From Agrobacterium tumefaciens (GTDB lineage: Bacteria > Pseudomonadota > Alphaproteobacteria > Rhizobiales > Rhizobiaceae), in the NCBI RefSeq assembly GCF_013318015.2, contig NZ_CP115841.1, forward strand, positions 310,001-374,000: a stretch of 64,000 nt of DNA, written 5' to 3'. Both the position numbers and the translations under genes were made by a program. Below the pieces are notes generated by a model, which was not told where the DNA came from, made no database searches, and saw only the letters and a list, made by a program, of their open reading frames with translations. Below, in pieces: positions 17,494-25,502 of this stretch. Numbering within the stretch: position 1 is the first letter of the stretch; each line of letters opens with the position of its first letter.

Positions 17494-18537
17494 TCAGGCC
17501 GTTTGCGTCAGCGCGATCAGGCCGAAGCTCAAGATTCCAAGCAGCACGAGCGAGAGGCTGGCGGCGACGATGACCTTGCCCCCGGCATGGCGAAGGCTGC
17601 GAATGTCGACCGACAGACCAAGTGCCGCCATCGACATGATGGTGAGGATGTTGGAGAGCGAGGCGAGGGGGCCTAGCAGAACCTCGGGAATAAGGCCGAA
17701 GGAACGGACCATGATCATCAGCACGAAGCAGATGATGAACCACGGAACCATCTGCTGCAACTTCAGCCGGCCCTTGCCGGACTGGCCGTGGATAACGGAG
17801 AGGGCAGCAATGACCGGCCCCAGCATCAGGACGCGTATGAGCTTGACGATTGTCCCGGTCTGCACCGCAACGGCGCCGAGCGGGGCGGTGGCGGCTAGCA
17901 CCTGCGGTACGGCATAGACCGTCAGGCCCGCGAAGATGCCATATTGGGTGGCATCAAGACCGAGAAGCTGCGGCAGAAACGGCATCAGCAGAACGGCGGC
18001 GACACCGAGAACGGCTGTAAAAGCAATCGATGCGGCGACATCTTCTGGCTTGGCGCCAATGGCGGGCGCTGCCGCCGCGATCGCCGAATTGCCGCAGATG
18101 GAATTGCCGCAGGCGATAAGGGTTGCGAGTTTGGGTGGCAGCCCCAGCATCCGCCCGGCGGCATAGCTGAAGATCAGCGACAGGGCGACGATGACAGCGA
18201 TGCCGCCGATCAGCAAACCGCCGGCGCCTTTTAGAATGGCAAGGCTCAAGGATGCGCCAAGAAGCGCCACCGCAATCTCGAGCAGGGTCTTGGCACTGAA
18301 CTTGATGCCGGCCGAAGCAACCGCTGGCAGCGACACGAGCGAACGCAAAAGCGTACCGATCAGAATAGCCAGCACCAGATCGCCGAGCCATGCATGTCCG
18401 GCAAGCCGCACCTGAAAGCGTTCCGCCAGAATGGCAGCGCAACTGACCGCCGCGCAAAGCAGAATGCCCGGCAGAAGCGGGGTCAGCGAGCGAAAAGAAG
18501 ACTGGAAGGGATGAGTGAGGGTGCGATGCTGTGCCAT
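17494..18537 (-). CDS. YeiH-family (UPF0324) putative sulfate exporter
   Basis: This integral membrane protein of about ten helices belongs to the YeiH/UPF0324 family. Conserved stretches include AGHAWLGDLVLAILIGTLLR, ALLGASLSLAIL, CGNSICGNSAIAA and a final half with MAALGLSVDIRSLRHAGGK. It is divergent from a LysR gene, the same pairing as yeiH-yeiE in E. coli. Export of sulfite/sulfonates has been proposed for relatives, but the substrate here is inferred. ATG 18537 is used; an upstream ATG at 18561 would add eight residues. It converges with the small secreted gene 15 bp away. Confidence 0.85.
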   Translation of the reverse strand: MAQHRTLTHPFQSSFRSLTPLLPGILLCAAVSCAAILAERFQVRLAGHAWLGDLVLAILIGTLLRSLVSLPAVASAGIKFSAKTLLEIAVALLGASLSLAILKGAGGLLIGGIAVIVALSLIFSYAAGRMLGLPPKLATLIACGNSICGNSAIAAAAPAIGAKPEDVAASIAFTAVLGVAAVLLMPFLPQLLGLDATQYGIFAGLTVYAVPQVLAATAPLGAVAVQTGTIVKLIRVLMLGPVIAALSVIHGQSGKGRLKLQQMVPWFIICFVLMIMVRSFGLIPEVLLGPLASLSNILTIMSMAALGLSVDIRSLRHAGGKVIVAASLSLVLLGILSFGLIALTQTA

Positions 18538-18575
18538 GCCCAGACAATGCCGGAATGGCATGTTTTATTCTATCA

Positions 18576-18596
18576 AATAATATGGCATATATTATT
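18576..18596. promoter_or_regulatory. AT-rich dyad between yeiH-type gene and its LysR regulator
   Basis: The arms AATAATAT (18576-18583) and ATATTATT (18589-18596) are perfectly inverted around GGCAT. The dyad lies 38 bp from the exporter start and 23 bp from the LysR start. That is the expected place for a LysR binding site controlling both genes. Confidence 0.5.
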
Positions 18597-18619
18597 CGGT
18601 AAAATCGAATGAAAAAGCC

Positions 18620-19537
18620 ATGACCTTTGAACAACTCCGCATTTTCATCGCCGTCGCCGAACGCGAGCACCTGACAAGGGCCGCGCAGGCAATCGGTCTG
18701 ACCGCTTCCGCCGTCAGTTCCGCGATCAAGAATCTCGAGGCATTTTACAATGTCGAGCTGTTTCATCGCGTCGGCCGCAATATCGAATTGACCGAAAGCG
18801 GACGGGTGTTTCTGGGTGAGGCCAGGGCGACGCTGGCGCGTGTGCGCAGCGCCGAACTGATTCTCTCCGAAATGGGCGGTCTGACGCGCGGCGAAATCAC
18901 CGTATGCGCCAGCCAGACCATTGCCAGCTACTGGCTGCCGCCGATCCTCATGCAATTCAAGAAGCTTTATCCGGGTGTGACGCTGAAACTCGATATCGGC
19001 AATACGAAAACGGTAACGCAGGCCGTGCTCGATGGGCTGGCTGAGGTCGGCTTCATCGAGGGCAAGATCGACGAGCCGGCGCTGATGGTGCAGCCCGTGG
19101 TATCCGACAAGCTTCTGGTCGTCACCGGCTCCGCCCACCCCTTCGCCGACGGCCGTTATCTCACCGCCCTCGATATTCTATACGGAACGTCCTGGGTGTT
19201 GCGCGAACAGGGTTCCGGCACCCGCTCCGCCTTCGAGGCGGCGGTGCGGCAGATGGGTGTCGACCCGGCAGATCTTTCCGTGATGCTGGAACTGCCCTCC
19301 AACGAGGCCGTGGTGATGGCGGCACGCTCCGGCGGCGCGGCGACAGCGGTTTCCGCTTCCGTCGCCTCCCTCTTCTTACGCCAGGGATTGTTGGTCCGCG
19401 CCGGCATCGATCTGCCCGCCCGCAATTTTGCTCTGTTGCGCCACAAGGAACGTCACACCAGCCGTGCCGCCATGGAACTGGAACGCCTCAGCCGTGCCGC
19501 CTCGGAGGACTACAAGGCCGGTCTTGCCGGTTTGTAG
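18620..19537 (+). CDS. LysR-family regulator (YeiE-like) of the YeiH-type exporter
   Basis: This 305-residue LysR-type regulator has its helix-turn-helix at residues 3-40 (LRIFIAVAEREHLTRAAQAIGLTASAVSSAIKNLE). The effector domain begins GEITVCASQTIASYWLPPILMQF, which is close to the CysB/YeiE subgroup. Its divergent partner is a YeiH exporter, as in enterobacteria, where YeiE answers to sulfite-like signals or iron. That link is by analogy. The gene is complete and ends 51 bp before a convergent gene of unknown function. Confidence 0.88.
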   Translation: MTFEQLRIFIAVAEREHLTRAAQAIGLTASAVSSAIKNLEAFYNVELFHRVGRNIELTESGRVFLGEARATLARVRSAELILSEMGGLTRGEITVCASQTIASYWLPPILMQFKKLYPGVTLKLDIGNTKTVTQAVLDGLAEVGFIEGKIDEPALMVQPVVSDKLLVVTGSAHPFADGRYLTALDILYGTSWVLREQGSGTRSAFEAAVRQMGVDPADLSVMLELPSNEAVVMAARSGGAATAVSASVASLFLRQGLLVRAGIDLPARNFALLRHKERHTSRAAMELERLSRAASEDYKAGLAGL

Positions 19538-19588
19538 GTCGAAAGGCCGCGCGGCATTATCGGGATCGCGGCGCGCGGGCAGAGCCTC

Positions 19589-20353
19589 TCACGTCAGCTC
19601 ATGCGCAACGACGTGATGAACGATTCGATAGTCCCTGCTTTCCTCTCCCAACGGAGCGAGTGGCCATTCCCATGCGGCGGCCGGCGCGGACAGATCAACG
19701 CCGTGCAGCAAGTCCTCGTGCTGGTGCAGGCTGCCGTCTTTGCCGATAACGTCAAAGGATGTGTCCGTTACCAGGCACACCTTGCAGGGAAGGGCGGCCA
19801 GCGCATCCAGATGCGTCTGAATGAGCCTCGGCAAAAGGTCATCAGGCGCGCCGGCAATCTTCTCCCGCTCCAGCCGATGCCGCACGCCGGTGCCGATCTG
19901 TGACAGGAGGTTGGCCGAGACGACGAAATCTAGATAGGGCACCCGCCGCAGGAACTCGAGCGGTTCCGGTTCTTTACCGGCAACGATATCGTCAAAACCG
20001 GAAAGATCGCGGTTGACGATGCGCACATTCTTTTTGGAATTGAAGCGCAGCTTCGCCTGCACGCTGGCAAGATGCACCAGATCGACCAGAACCACGGTAT
20101 CGAACATCGCCACCAGCGCATCGTATGGCACGTCGCGCAGCAGACCCGACCCGAGCACCACCGCCGTCCGTCTCTGTTTGAGTTTTCTCACCGATTGCAG
20201 CACAAATTGCTGGCTGTTGTTTTCATGCTCCGCCCATGCTGTTGCGCAGCGATTGGCGCGCGCCCATAGATTGACGGAATAGCGAATATGCGGCCGGAAT
20301 GGCTTCGGCGTGGCCGCACGCGTGGCGGCATATTGCAGGGCTTCGAGGATCAT
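19589..20353 (-). CDS. Conserved protein of unknown function with Rossmann-like fold
   Basis: I do not recognise this 254-residue protein. The segment RRTAVVLGSGLLRDVPYDAL (about residues 62-81) looks like a glycine-rich nucleotide or SAM loop. It is followed by FDTVVLVDLVHLASV, where an acidic residue closes the second strand, as in methyltransferases. Then come VRIVNRDLSGFDDI, YLDFVVSANLLSQIG and a C-terminal PLAPLGEESRDYRIVHHVVAHEL. A SAM-dependent methyltransferase-like role is possible but unproved. It is the last gene of a minus-strand run, 6 bp downstream of the RelE-type toxin gene, so it may be co-transcribed with the toxin-antitoxin pair. Confidence 0.7.
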   Translation of the reverse strand: MILEALQYAATRAATPKPFRPHIRYSVNLWARANRCATAWAEHENNSQQFVLQSVRKLKQRRTAVVLGSGLLRDVPYDALVAMFDTVVLVDLVHLASVQAKLRFNSKKNVRIVNRDLSGFDDIVAGKEPEPLEFLRRVPYLDFVVSANLLSQIGTGVRHRLEREKIAGAPDDLLPRLIQTHLDALAALPCKVCLVTDTSFDVIGKDGSLHQHEDLLHGVDLSAPAAAWEWPLAPLGEESRDYRIVHHVVAHELT

Positions 20354-20359
20354 TGATGC

Positions 20360-20629
20360 CTAACGGTAAATTTCGCGGCGATGGCCAATTTCCACCACCA
20401 GCACGACAAGCTTGTGGTCCTGTATATCGCAGATGATACAGTAATCGCCTACCCGGTAACGCCAGAAGCTGCCGAGTTCTGAGCCTTGCAGGGCGGCACC
20501 TGTCTGGCGGGGATTGTCGTCCTGGACGACCCGATCCGCCAGAAAAGAAACGATGCGGTTCGCGTCCTGCTTTGCCAACTTTCCAAGCTGTTTGACGGCT
20601 CGCTGCTGAAATTCAATTTTCCAGGTCAA
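20360..20629 (-). CDS. relE: RelE/ParE-family toxin
   Basis: This 89-residue protein has the RelE fold pattern: WKIEFQQRAVKQLGKLAKQDANRIVSFL, then a Gly/Arg segment and the core GSFWRYRVGDYCIICDIQD, and ending LVVEIGHRREIYR. RelE toxins cleave mRNA on the ribosome; the Arg and C-terminal Tyr/His positions typical of RelE are present. Its start lies inside the antitoxin frame (17-bp overlap), so the pair is translationally coupled. The gene symbol describes the family, not a proven orthologue. Activity is likely but untested. Confidence 0.85.
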   Translation of the reverse strand: MTWKIEFQQRAVKQLGKLAKQDANRIVSFLADRVVQDDNPRQTGAALQGSELGSFWRYRVGDYCIICDIQDHKLVVLVVEIGHRREIYR

Positions 20630-20846
20630 GATCGCGCATCACTTCTTCCAGATTATAGGTGCGCTCTTTATTGGCAATGCGCTGTCGCGTCGCCTCTTCG
20701 GCTAGATAGAGATCTTCCATATCCTCAATATGTTTCTCAATCGCCTCGCGGATATAGTATGCGGACGTACGGCCCGTGCGCTCGGAAAGCGCTTTCAGCC
20801 GTTCATAGGTCTCGTCCGGCAGGCGGATGGCAGTCTGTTTGCTCAT
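20613..20846 (-). CDS. relB: RelB-type ribbon-helix-helix antitoxin
   Basis: This 77-residue antitoxin has an N-terminal ribbon-helix-helix DNA-binding domain (KQTAIRLPDETYERLKALSERTGRTSAYYIREAIEKHIEDM). A charged C-terminal tail probably wraps the toxin. It precedes and overlaps the RelE gene, the usual order. An almost perfect palindrome 24 bp upstream of its start (20870-20889) is the expected autoregulatory operator. A family name such as DUF6290/StbD would also fit. Confidence 0.85.
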   Translation of the reverse strand: MSKQTAIRLPDETYERLKALSERTGRTSAYYIREAIEKHIEDMEDLYLAEEATRQRIANKERTYNLEEVMRDLDLEN

Positions 20847-20869
20847 TGCTTGCGCCCTTTTCGACTAAA

Positions 20870-20889
20870 ATGGGATACATGCATCCCAT
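20870..20889. promoter_or_regulatory. Toxin-antitoxin autoregulatory operator
   Basis: The 20-base dyad is ATGGGAT-A-CATG-C-ATCCCAT: 7-base arms are perfectly inverted, with CATG at the centre. It lies 24 bp upstream of the antitoxin ATG. Ribbon-helix-helix antitoxins bind such sites cooperatively. Confidence 0.65.
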
Positions 20890-21002
20890 ATAGCATTGTT
20901 TGCCCCGTGCGGCCAGTAGAACCAGAGGCTTTGCGGCTTGCCGCACCGGGCTTCATCATCTAATACACCGGCATAATTTCAGGAAAATATCGGATCGGCA
21001 TC

Positions 21003-22526
21003 ATGAGCGAAAAAGCAAAAAAGCCTCAGAAACTGAAAGCCCGCCTGCCGCGTGGCTTCGTGGACCGTTCTGCTGCCGATATCCATGCCACCAATGAAAT
21101 GATCGACAAGATCCGCAAGGTCTACGAGCTTTACGGCTTCGATCCGGTGGAAACACCGCTGTTTGAATATACCGATGCGCTCGGCAAATTCCTGCCTGAT
21201 AGCGACCGTCCGAACGAGGGTGTATTTTCGCTGCAGGACGATGACGACCAGTGGATGAGCCTGCGTTACGATCTCACTGCACCGCTTGCCCGCCATGTCG
21301 CGGAAAATTTCAACGAAATCCAGCTGCCCTACCGTACCTATCGCGCCGGTTATGTGTTTCGCAATGAAAAGCCCGGCCCCGGCCGCTTCCGCCAGTTCAT
21401 GCAGTTCGATGCCGATACGGTCGGTGCTGCCGGTGTGCAGGCCGATGCCGAAATGTGCATGATGATGGCCGATACGCTGGAAGCGCTTGGCATTGCGCGC
21501 GGTGACTATGTCATCCGCGTCAACAACCGCAAGGTGCTGGACGGCGTCATGGAGGCCATCGGCCTTGGTGGCGAGGAAAATGCCGGTCGTCGCCTGAACG
21601 TGCTGCGCGCCATCGACAAGCTCGACAAGTTCGGCCCTGATGGCGTGAAGCTGCTGCTCGGTCCCGGCCGTAAGGATGAGTCCGGCGATTTCACCAAGGG
21701 TGCGGGTCTCGGTGAAGAGCAGATCGAAAAGGTTCTGTTTTTCGTCGGCATCAAGGATTATGCGGAAAGCGCCGATGATCTTGCAAAACTGGTTGCGGGC
21801 ACATCCAAAGGCGCGGAAGGCGTCGATGAACTGAACATCATCGGCTCTCTGGTTTCCGGTGCCGGTTACGATGCGACGCGTATCAAGATCGATCCCTCCG
21901 TCGTGCGCGGTCTCGAATATTACACCGGCCCTGTCTATGAGGCCGAACTGACCTTCGACGTCACCAACGAAAAGGGCGAAAAGGTCGTCTTTGGCTCGGT
22001 CGGCGGTGGCGGCCGTTATGATGGTCTCGTCTCTCGCTTCATGGGTCAGCCAGTTCCGGCAACAGGCTTCTCCATCGGCGTTTCCCGTCTGATGACGGCC
22101 TTGAAGAACCTCGGCAAACTCGGTCGGGTCAAGCCGCTCGCCCCGGTTCTCATCACCGTCATGGATGGCGATGTGGACAGCATGGGCCGTTACCAGCGCT
22201 TCACGCAGGCGCTGCGTGCCGAGGGCATCCGCGCCGAAATGTACCAGGGCAACTGGAAGAAATTCGGCAATCAGCTGAAATATGCCGACCGTCTCGGCTC
22301 CCCCATCGCCATCATCCAGGGCGGCGACGAGCGCGCCGAAGGCGTCGTGCAGATCAAGGATCTGATCGAAGGCAAGCGCCTCTCCGGCGAGATCGAGGAC
22401 AATGCCAGCTGGCGCGAAGCGCGGGTGGCACAGATCACCGCGCCGGAGACGGAACTGGTGGCGAAGGTTCGCGAGATTCTGGAACATCATGCAGAGGACG
22501 TTCGCCGCGCCGCTGAAGGGCGCTGA
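21003..22526 (+). CDS. hisS: Histidyl-tRNA synthetase
   Basis: This class II aminoacyl-tRNA synthetase charges tRNA-His. Motif 2 is seen at [26 protein letters not shown], preceded by [16 protein letters not shown]. The histidine-specific segment [17 protein letters not shown] and motif 3 [14 protein letters not shown] follow. The C-terminal anticodon-binding domain begins [10 protein letters not shown]. The length is 507 residues, longer than the E. coli enzyme and typical of the alphaproteobacterial form. It leads a run with a VOC protein, hisZ and hisG. That arrangement joins tRNA charging to histidine biosynthesis. Confidence 0.96.
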   Translation: MSEKAKKPQKLKARLPRGFVDRSAADIHATNEMIDKIRKVYELYGFDPVETPLFEYTDALGKFLPDSDRPNEGVFSLQDDDDQWMSLRYDLTAPLARHVAENFNEIQLPYRTYRAGYVFRNEKPGPGRFRQFMQFDADTVGAAGVQADAEMCMMMADTLEALGIARGDYVIRVNNRKVLDGVMEAIGLGGEENAGRRLNVLRAIDKLDKFGPDGVKLLLGPGRKDESGDFTKGAGLGEEQIEKVLFFVGIKDYAESADDLAKLVAGTSKGAEGVDELNIIGSLVSGAGYDATRIKIDPSVVRGLEYYTGPVYEAELTFDVTNEKGEKVVFGSVGGGGRYDGLVSRFMGQPVPATGFSIGVSRLMTALKNLGKLGRVKPLAPVLITVMDGDVDSMGRYQRFTQALRAEGIRAEMYQGNWKKFGNQLKYADRLGSPIAIIQGGDERAEGVVQIKDLIEGKRLSGEIEDNASWREARVAQITAPETELVAKVREILEHHAEDVRRAAEGR

Positions 22527-22530
22527 GGCG

Positions 22531-22899
22531 ATGGCGATCCTCGCGCTCGATCACCTTCAACTGGCGATGCCCGTCGGCCGGGAAGACGAGGCGCGCGCCT
22601 TTTATGGCGACCTGCTCGGCTTTGCGGAGCAGGCAAAACCCGCCAGTCTGGCGGCGCGGGGCGGATGTTGGTTCTCATCTGGACCGATAAAACTCCACCT
22701 CGGCATCGATCAGGATTTCAGACCTGCCAGGAAAGCCCATCCTGCCTTTCTGGTAGACGATCTCAGTATCTTGCGAAAAACACTTGAAACTGCAGGCTAC
22801 CATGTGGTTGAGGATGAGCCGCTCGAAGGATATCACCGGTTTTATGTCCTTGATCCCTTCGGAAACCGCATCGAAATGATGCAGCCGCTCGAACCGTGA
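22531..22899 (+). CDS. VOC-family (glyoxalase/bleomycin-resistance-like) protein
   Basis: This is a small vicinal-oxygen-chelate protein of 122 residues, starting ALDHLQLAMP with the paired beta-alpha-beta-beta-beta units of the fold (SSGPIKLHLGI, HPAFLVDDL, FYVLDPFGNRIEMM). Metal-ligand candidates are His of LDHLQ and Glu of RIEMM. It starts 4 bp after hisS and ends 16 bp before hisZ, so it is inside the histidine operon, although no histidine function is known for the family. ATG 22531 is chosen (the open frame extends into hisS). Substrate unknown. Confidence 0.85.
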   Translation: MAILALDHLQLAMPVGREDEARAFYGDLLGFAEQAKPASLAARGGCWFSSGPIKLHLGIDQDFRPARKAHPAFLVDDLSILRKTLETAGYHVVEDEPLEGYHRFYVLDPFGNRIEMMQPLEP

Positions 22900-22915
22900 C
22901 GAAAAGTACCGTTCC

Positions 22916-24043
22916 ATGCCCCTGATCGACATGCCGGAATTTTCCGGAGAGCTACTGGAAGAATTCGCCGCGCGCCGCACAAGTCGTGTGAACACGCCTG
23001 TCATCCAGCCTGCCGAACCGTTTCTGGATATGGCGGGCGAGGATTTGCGTCGGCGTATTTTCATGACGGAGAGCGAGACAGGCGAAAGCCTGTGCCTGCG
23101 CCCCGAATTCACTATTCCAGTCTGCCTGCGCCATATCGAGACGGCGACGGGTACGCCGAAGCGTTACTCCTATCTGGGCGAGGTCTTCCGCCAGCGCCGG
23201 GAGGGTGCGAACGAGTTTTATCAGGCCGGCATCGAGGATCTTGGCGATACCGATATCGCCGCCGCCGATGCCCGCGCCGTGATTGATGCAACAGCCATCC
23301 TGAAACGCCTTCTGCCTGGCCGTTCGCTCGCCGTCACGCTGGGCGACCAGCAGGTGTTCGAGGCGGTCGTTGCAGCGCTCGGCCTGCCGCTCGGTTGGCA
23401 GAAACGGCTGGTGCAGGCTTTCGGCGATATGGCGCAGCTCGACGCGCTGCTGGAAAGCCTCGTGCACCCCAAGCCCATGACCGGCCTTGACGCGCGGGTC
23501 GCTGGACTTCTGGCAACGGGCGAAGAGGCGGTGCTGGTCGATTATCTCGACACGGTAATGCAGGAAACCGGCTATTCCACCAATGCCAGCCGCTCGCCGC
23601 AGGAAATCGCCCGCCGTCTGCGGGAAAAGCTGGCGCTTGCCGCCACGCGTCTGCCGGATGAGAGTTTCGAACTGCTCAAGCAGTTCCTGGCCCTGCAGGC
23701 GCCCTTGCCGCAGGCCTCGCAAGTTCTGGCCGATTTTGCCGCAAAGGCGAAGCTGAAACTGGACGGTGCGCTTTCCGCTTTCGATAAGCGTGTTGCGGCC
23801 CTTGCGAATGCCGGGGTCGATCTCGAAACAGTCAGCTACGGCGCGGCCTTCGGCCGTCCGCTCGATTATTATACTGGCCTCGTTTTCGAGGTGATGGAAG
23901 CGGGTAGCGATAGCGTTTTGGCCGGTGGTGGCCGTTTTGACCGGCTGCTGACGCTGCTTGGCGCGCAGGAAAAAATACCGGCCGTGGGCTTTTCCCTCTG
24001 GCTGGATCGCATCGAAACGGTGCGCGGGAGCGATAAGCCATGA
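22916..24043 (+). CDS. hisZ: ATP phosphoribosyltransferase regulatory subunit HisZ
   Basis: HisZ is a paralogue of histidyl-tRNA synthetase that no longer charges tRNA. It forms the hetero-octamer with short HisG and confers histidine feedback control. The class II core is seen in [31 protein letters not shown] and [16 protein letters not shown], with the GGGRFDRLL segment near the end. At 375 residues it lacks the anticodon-binding domain. Its end overlaps hisG by 4 bp, so the two subunits are made together. Confidence 0.94.
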   Translation: MPLIDMPEFSGELLEEFAARRTSRVNTPVIQPAEPFLDMAGEDLRRRIFMTESETGESLCLRPEFTIPVCLRHIETATGTPKRYSYLGEVFRQRREGANEFYQAGIEDLGDTDIAAADARAVIDATAILKRLLPGRSLAVTLGDQQVFEAVVAALGLPLGWQKRLVQAFGDMAQLDALLESLVHPKPMTGLDARVAGLLATGEEAVLVDYLDTVMQETGYSTNASRSPQEIARRLREKLALAATRLPDESFELLKQFLALQAPLPQASQVLADFAAKAKLKLDGALSAFDKRVAALANAGVDLETVSYGAAFGRPLDYYTGLVFEVMEAGSDSVLAGGGRFDRLLTLLGAQEKIPAVGFSLWLDRIETVRGSDKP

Positions 24044-24732
24044 TCACCATTGCCTTGCCCTCCAAGGGCCGGATGAAGGAAGACGCCTCCGCCGTTCTGG
24101 AACGCGCCGGGCTGAAGGTCGCAGCTGTCGGTAACGACCGGTCCTATCGCGGCCGCATCGAAGGGCGCGACGATATCGAGATTGCCTATCTCTCAGCCTC
24201 CGAGATCGCCCGCGAAATTGGTGCTGGCAGCGTGGATTTCGGCGTGACGGGTGAAGACCTGGTGCGAGAGGGTCTGACCAACGCCGATGCGCAGGTGGAA
24301 TTCTGCGCCCGCCTCGGTTTCGGCCATGCCGATGTCGTTGTCGCCGTGCCGGAAATCTGGCTTGATGTGGACAGCATGGCCGATCTCGGCGATGTGGCCT
24401 CGGAATTCCGTGCCCGTCATGGTCGCCGTTTGGCAATCGCAACCAAATACTGGCGGCTGACGCAGCAGTTCTTTTCGCGCCAGCACGGCATTCAGCTTTA
24501 CCGCATTGTCGAAAGCCTTGGCGCCACCGAAGGTGCGCCAGCGGCAGGGCAGGCGGATATCATCGTCGATATCACCTCCACCGGCTCGACGCTGAAAGCT
24601 AACCACCTGAAAATCCTCTCCGACGGCATCATCGTCCGCTCGGAAGCCTGTTTCGTGCGCGCCCGCAAGCCGGAGCACGAAGGTGATCCGGCGGTTCAGG
24701 AGATCGCGGCGCGAATAAAAGCGGCTGTCTGA
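24040..24732 (+). CDS. hisG: ATP phosphoribosyltransferase, short-form catalytic subunit
   Basis: This is the first enzyme of histidine synthesis, joining ATP and PRPP. At 230 residues it is the short form that lacks the C-terminal regulatory domain and needs His[16 protein letters not shown] opens the protein, [10 protein letters not shown] and [22 protein letters not shown] (PRPP-binding) follow. It is coupled to hisZ by a 4-bp overlap and closed by a strong terminator 11 bp after the stop codon. No leader peptide or attenuator was seen ahead of the run, where only hisS precedes it. Confidence 0.96.
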   Translation: MITIALPSKGRMKEDASAVLERAGLKVAAVGNDRSYRGRIEGRDDIEIAYLSASEIAREIGAGSVDFGVTGEDLVREGLTNADAQVEFCARLGFGHADVVVAVPEIWLDVDSMADLGDVASEFRARHGRRLAIATKYWRLTQQFFSRQHGIQLYRIVESLGATEGAPAAGQADIIVDITSTGSTLKANHLKILSDGIIVRSEACFVRARKPEHEGDPAVQEIAARIKAAV

Positions 24733-24743
24733 AAGCAAAAAAG

Positions 24744-24779
24744 AAAAAAGCCGCCGGATCGCTCCGGCGGCTTTTTTCT
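24744..24779. terminator. Bidirectional intrinsic terminator after hisG and doxX
   Basis: AAAAAAGCCGCCGGA and TCCGGCGGCTTTTTT form a 15-bp stem around TCGC, with an A-run before and a T-run after. It serves hisG on the plus strand and doxX on the minus strand. Confidence 0.9.
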
Positions 24780-24795
24780 TGGTCAGCCTATGGGC

Positions 24796-25242
24796 TCAGG
24801 CGCGGGCGGTAACGAAGCCGCGCTTTGCGTCGACGGAGTAGGCGCCTGCACCGAAGGTTGCGAGCAGGATATAGGCGCCGGCAAGGGTGATGTTCTTCAT
24901 CAGCATGATGCCGTTCAGCGTGTTGATCCAGCCGAGAGCAGGCTCAGGCCAGCCGGGAACGGCAACGGTGCCGCTGTGGAATACGAGGCCGGTGAACACG
25001 CAGAATGCTGCAAGCGCCCATGCGGCGATCTTCGTCTGGAAACCGGCGAGAATGGCAAGACCGGCAACGAGTTCGAACAGGCCGGCAAGATAGGCAAGCG
25101 CGGTTGCGGCAGGCATGCCGGCGCCCGAGATCATGCCGGCAGTGCCAGCCGGATCGGTGAGTTTGCCGAAGCCGGAATAGATGAAGATGAAGGAAAGCAG
25201 AATGCGGGCGATGAGAACGAGAGCGTTCTGGCTGCTGGACAT
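24796..25242 (-). CDS. DoxX-family membrane protein
   Basis: This 148-residue inner-membrane protein has four hydrophobic segments (ALVLIARILLSFIFIYSGFGKL, ALAYLAGLFELVAGLAILAGF, AAWALAAFCVFTGLVFH and AGAYILLATFGAGAY). The DoxX pattern of an early RILL..FI..G..KL and a mid FE..AG is visible. DoxX relatives take part in sulfur/redox or quinone-linked processes, but the role here is unknown. It is probably monocistronic with its own promoter: the 260 bp upstream hold two strong dyads (25346-25362, 25409-25424). It ends against the hisG terminator. Confidence 0.88.
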   Translation of the reverse strand: MSSSQNALVLIARILLSFIFIYSGFGKLTDPAGTAGMISGAGMPAATALAYLAGLFELVAGLAILAGFQTKIAAWALAAFCVFTGLVFHSGTVAVPGWPEPALGWINTLNGIMLMKNITLAGAYILLATFGAGAYSVDAKRGFVTARA

Positions 25243-25345
25243 GGAGTATCTCCGGTAAGTGATCGGCGTGTCGCCGGTTAAACTGCAAGGTGATGTCTGG
25301 AGATATCAATGACCGAAAATCATGCATCTATAAAGATGAACAATA

Positions 25346-25362
25346 GAAGACAAATTGTCTTC
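25346..25362. promoter_or_regulatory. Perfect palindrome upstream of doxX
   Basis: GAAGACAA and TTGTCTTC are perfect inverted arms around a single A. The site is 104 bp upstream of the doxX start in an AT-rich stretch, so it is a good candidate for a regulator's operator. Confidence 0.5.
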
Positions 25363-25381
25363 ATTTTGTGAACGACCAACA

Positions 25382-25424
25382 ATGTCGTTCAATGACATAG
25401 AGCGCGCATCCCGTTTGAACGGGA
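25382..25424. promoter_or_regulatory. Two further dyads upstream of doxX
   Basis: ATGTC-N7-GACAT (25382-25398) and TCCCGTT-TG-AACGGGA (25409-25424) both lie upstream of the palindrome at 25346. The second has only 2 bases at the centre, so it is more likely a protein site than an RNA hairpin. Confidence 0.35.
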
Positions 25425-25469
25425 CCATTCGACTCGATCTATCTAATTGTTTTAACAAATTTTCCTGAC

Positions 25470-25500
25470 ATAAAGCCGCTGCGCAGTTTTACTGGAAACG
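25470..25500. repeat. Dispersed intergenic palindromic repeat, copy 3
   Basis: AAAGCCGCTGCGCAGTTT is shared exactly with the start of the window, and the following TTACTGGAAACGCGCT diverges. It abuts the stop codon of the PAS-like gene at 25503, as the first copy abuts that of gshA. Confidence 0.5.
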
Positions 25501-25502
25501 CG

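Noticed and set aside
20360-20889. Part of a larger mobile island
   Set aside because: The toxin-antitoxin pair is surrounded by core genes with no integrase, tRNA or direct repeats.
20979-22490. 503-codon reverse-strand open frame across hisS
   Set aside because: Antisense shadow; hisS motifs on the plus strand are complete.
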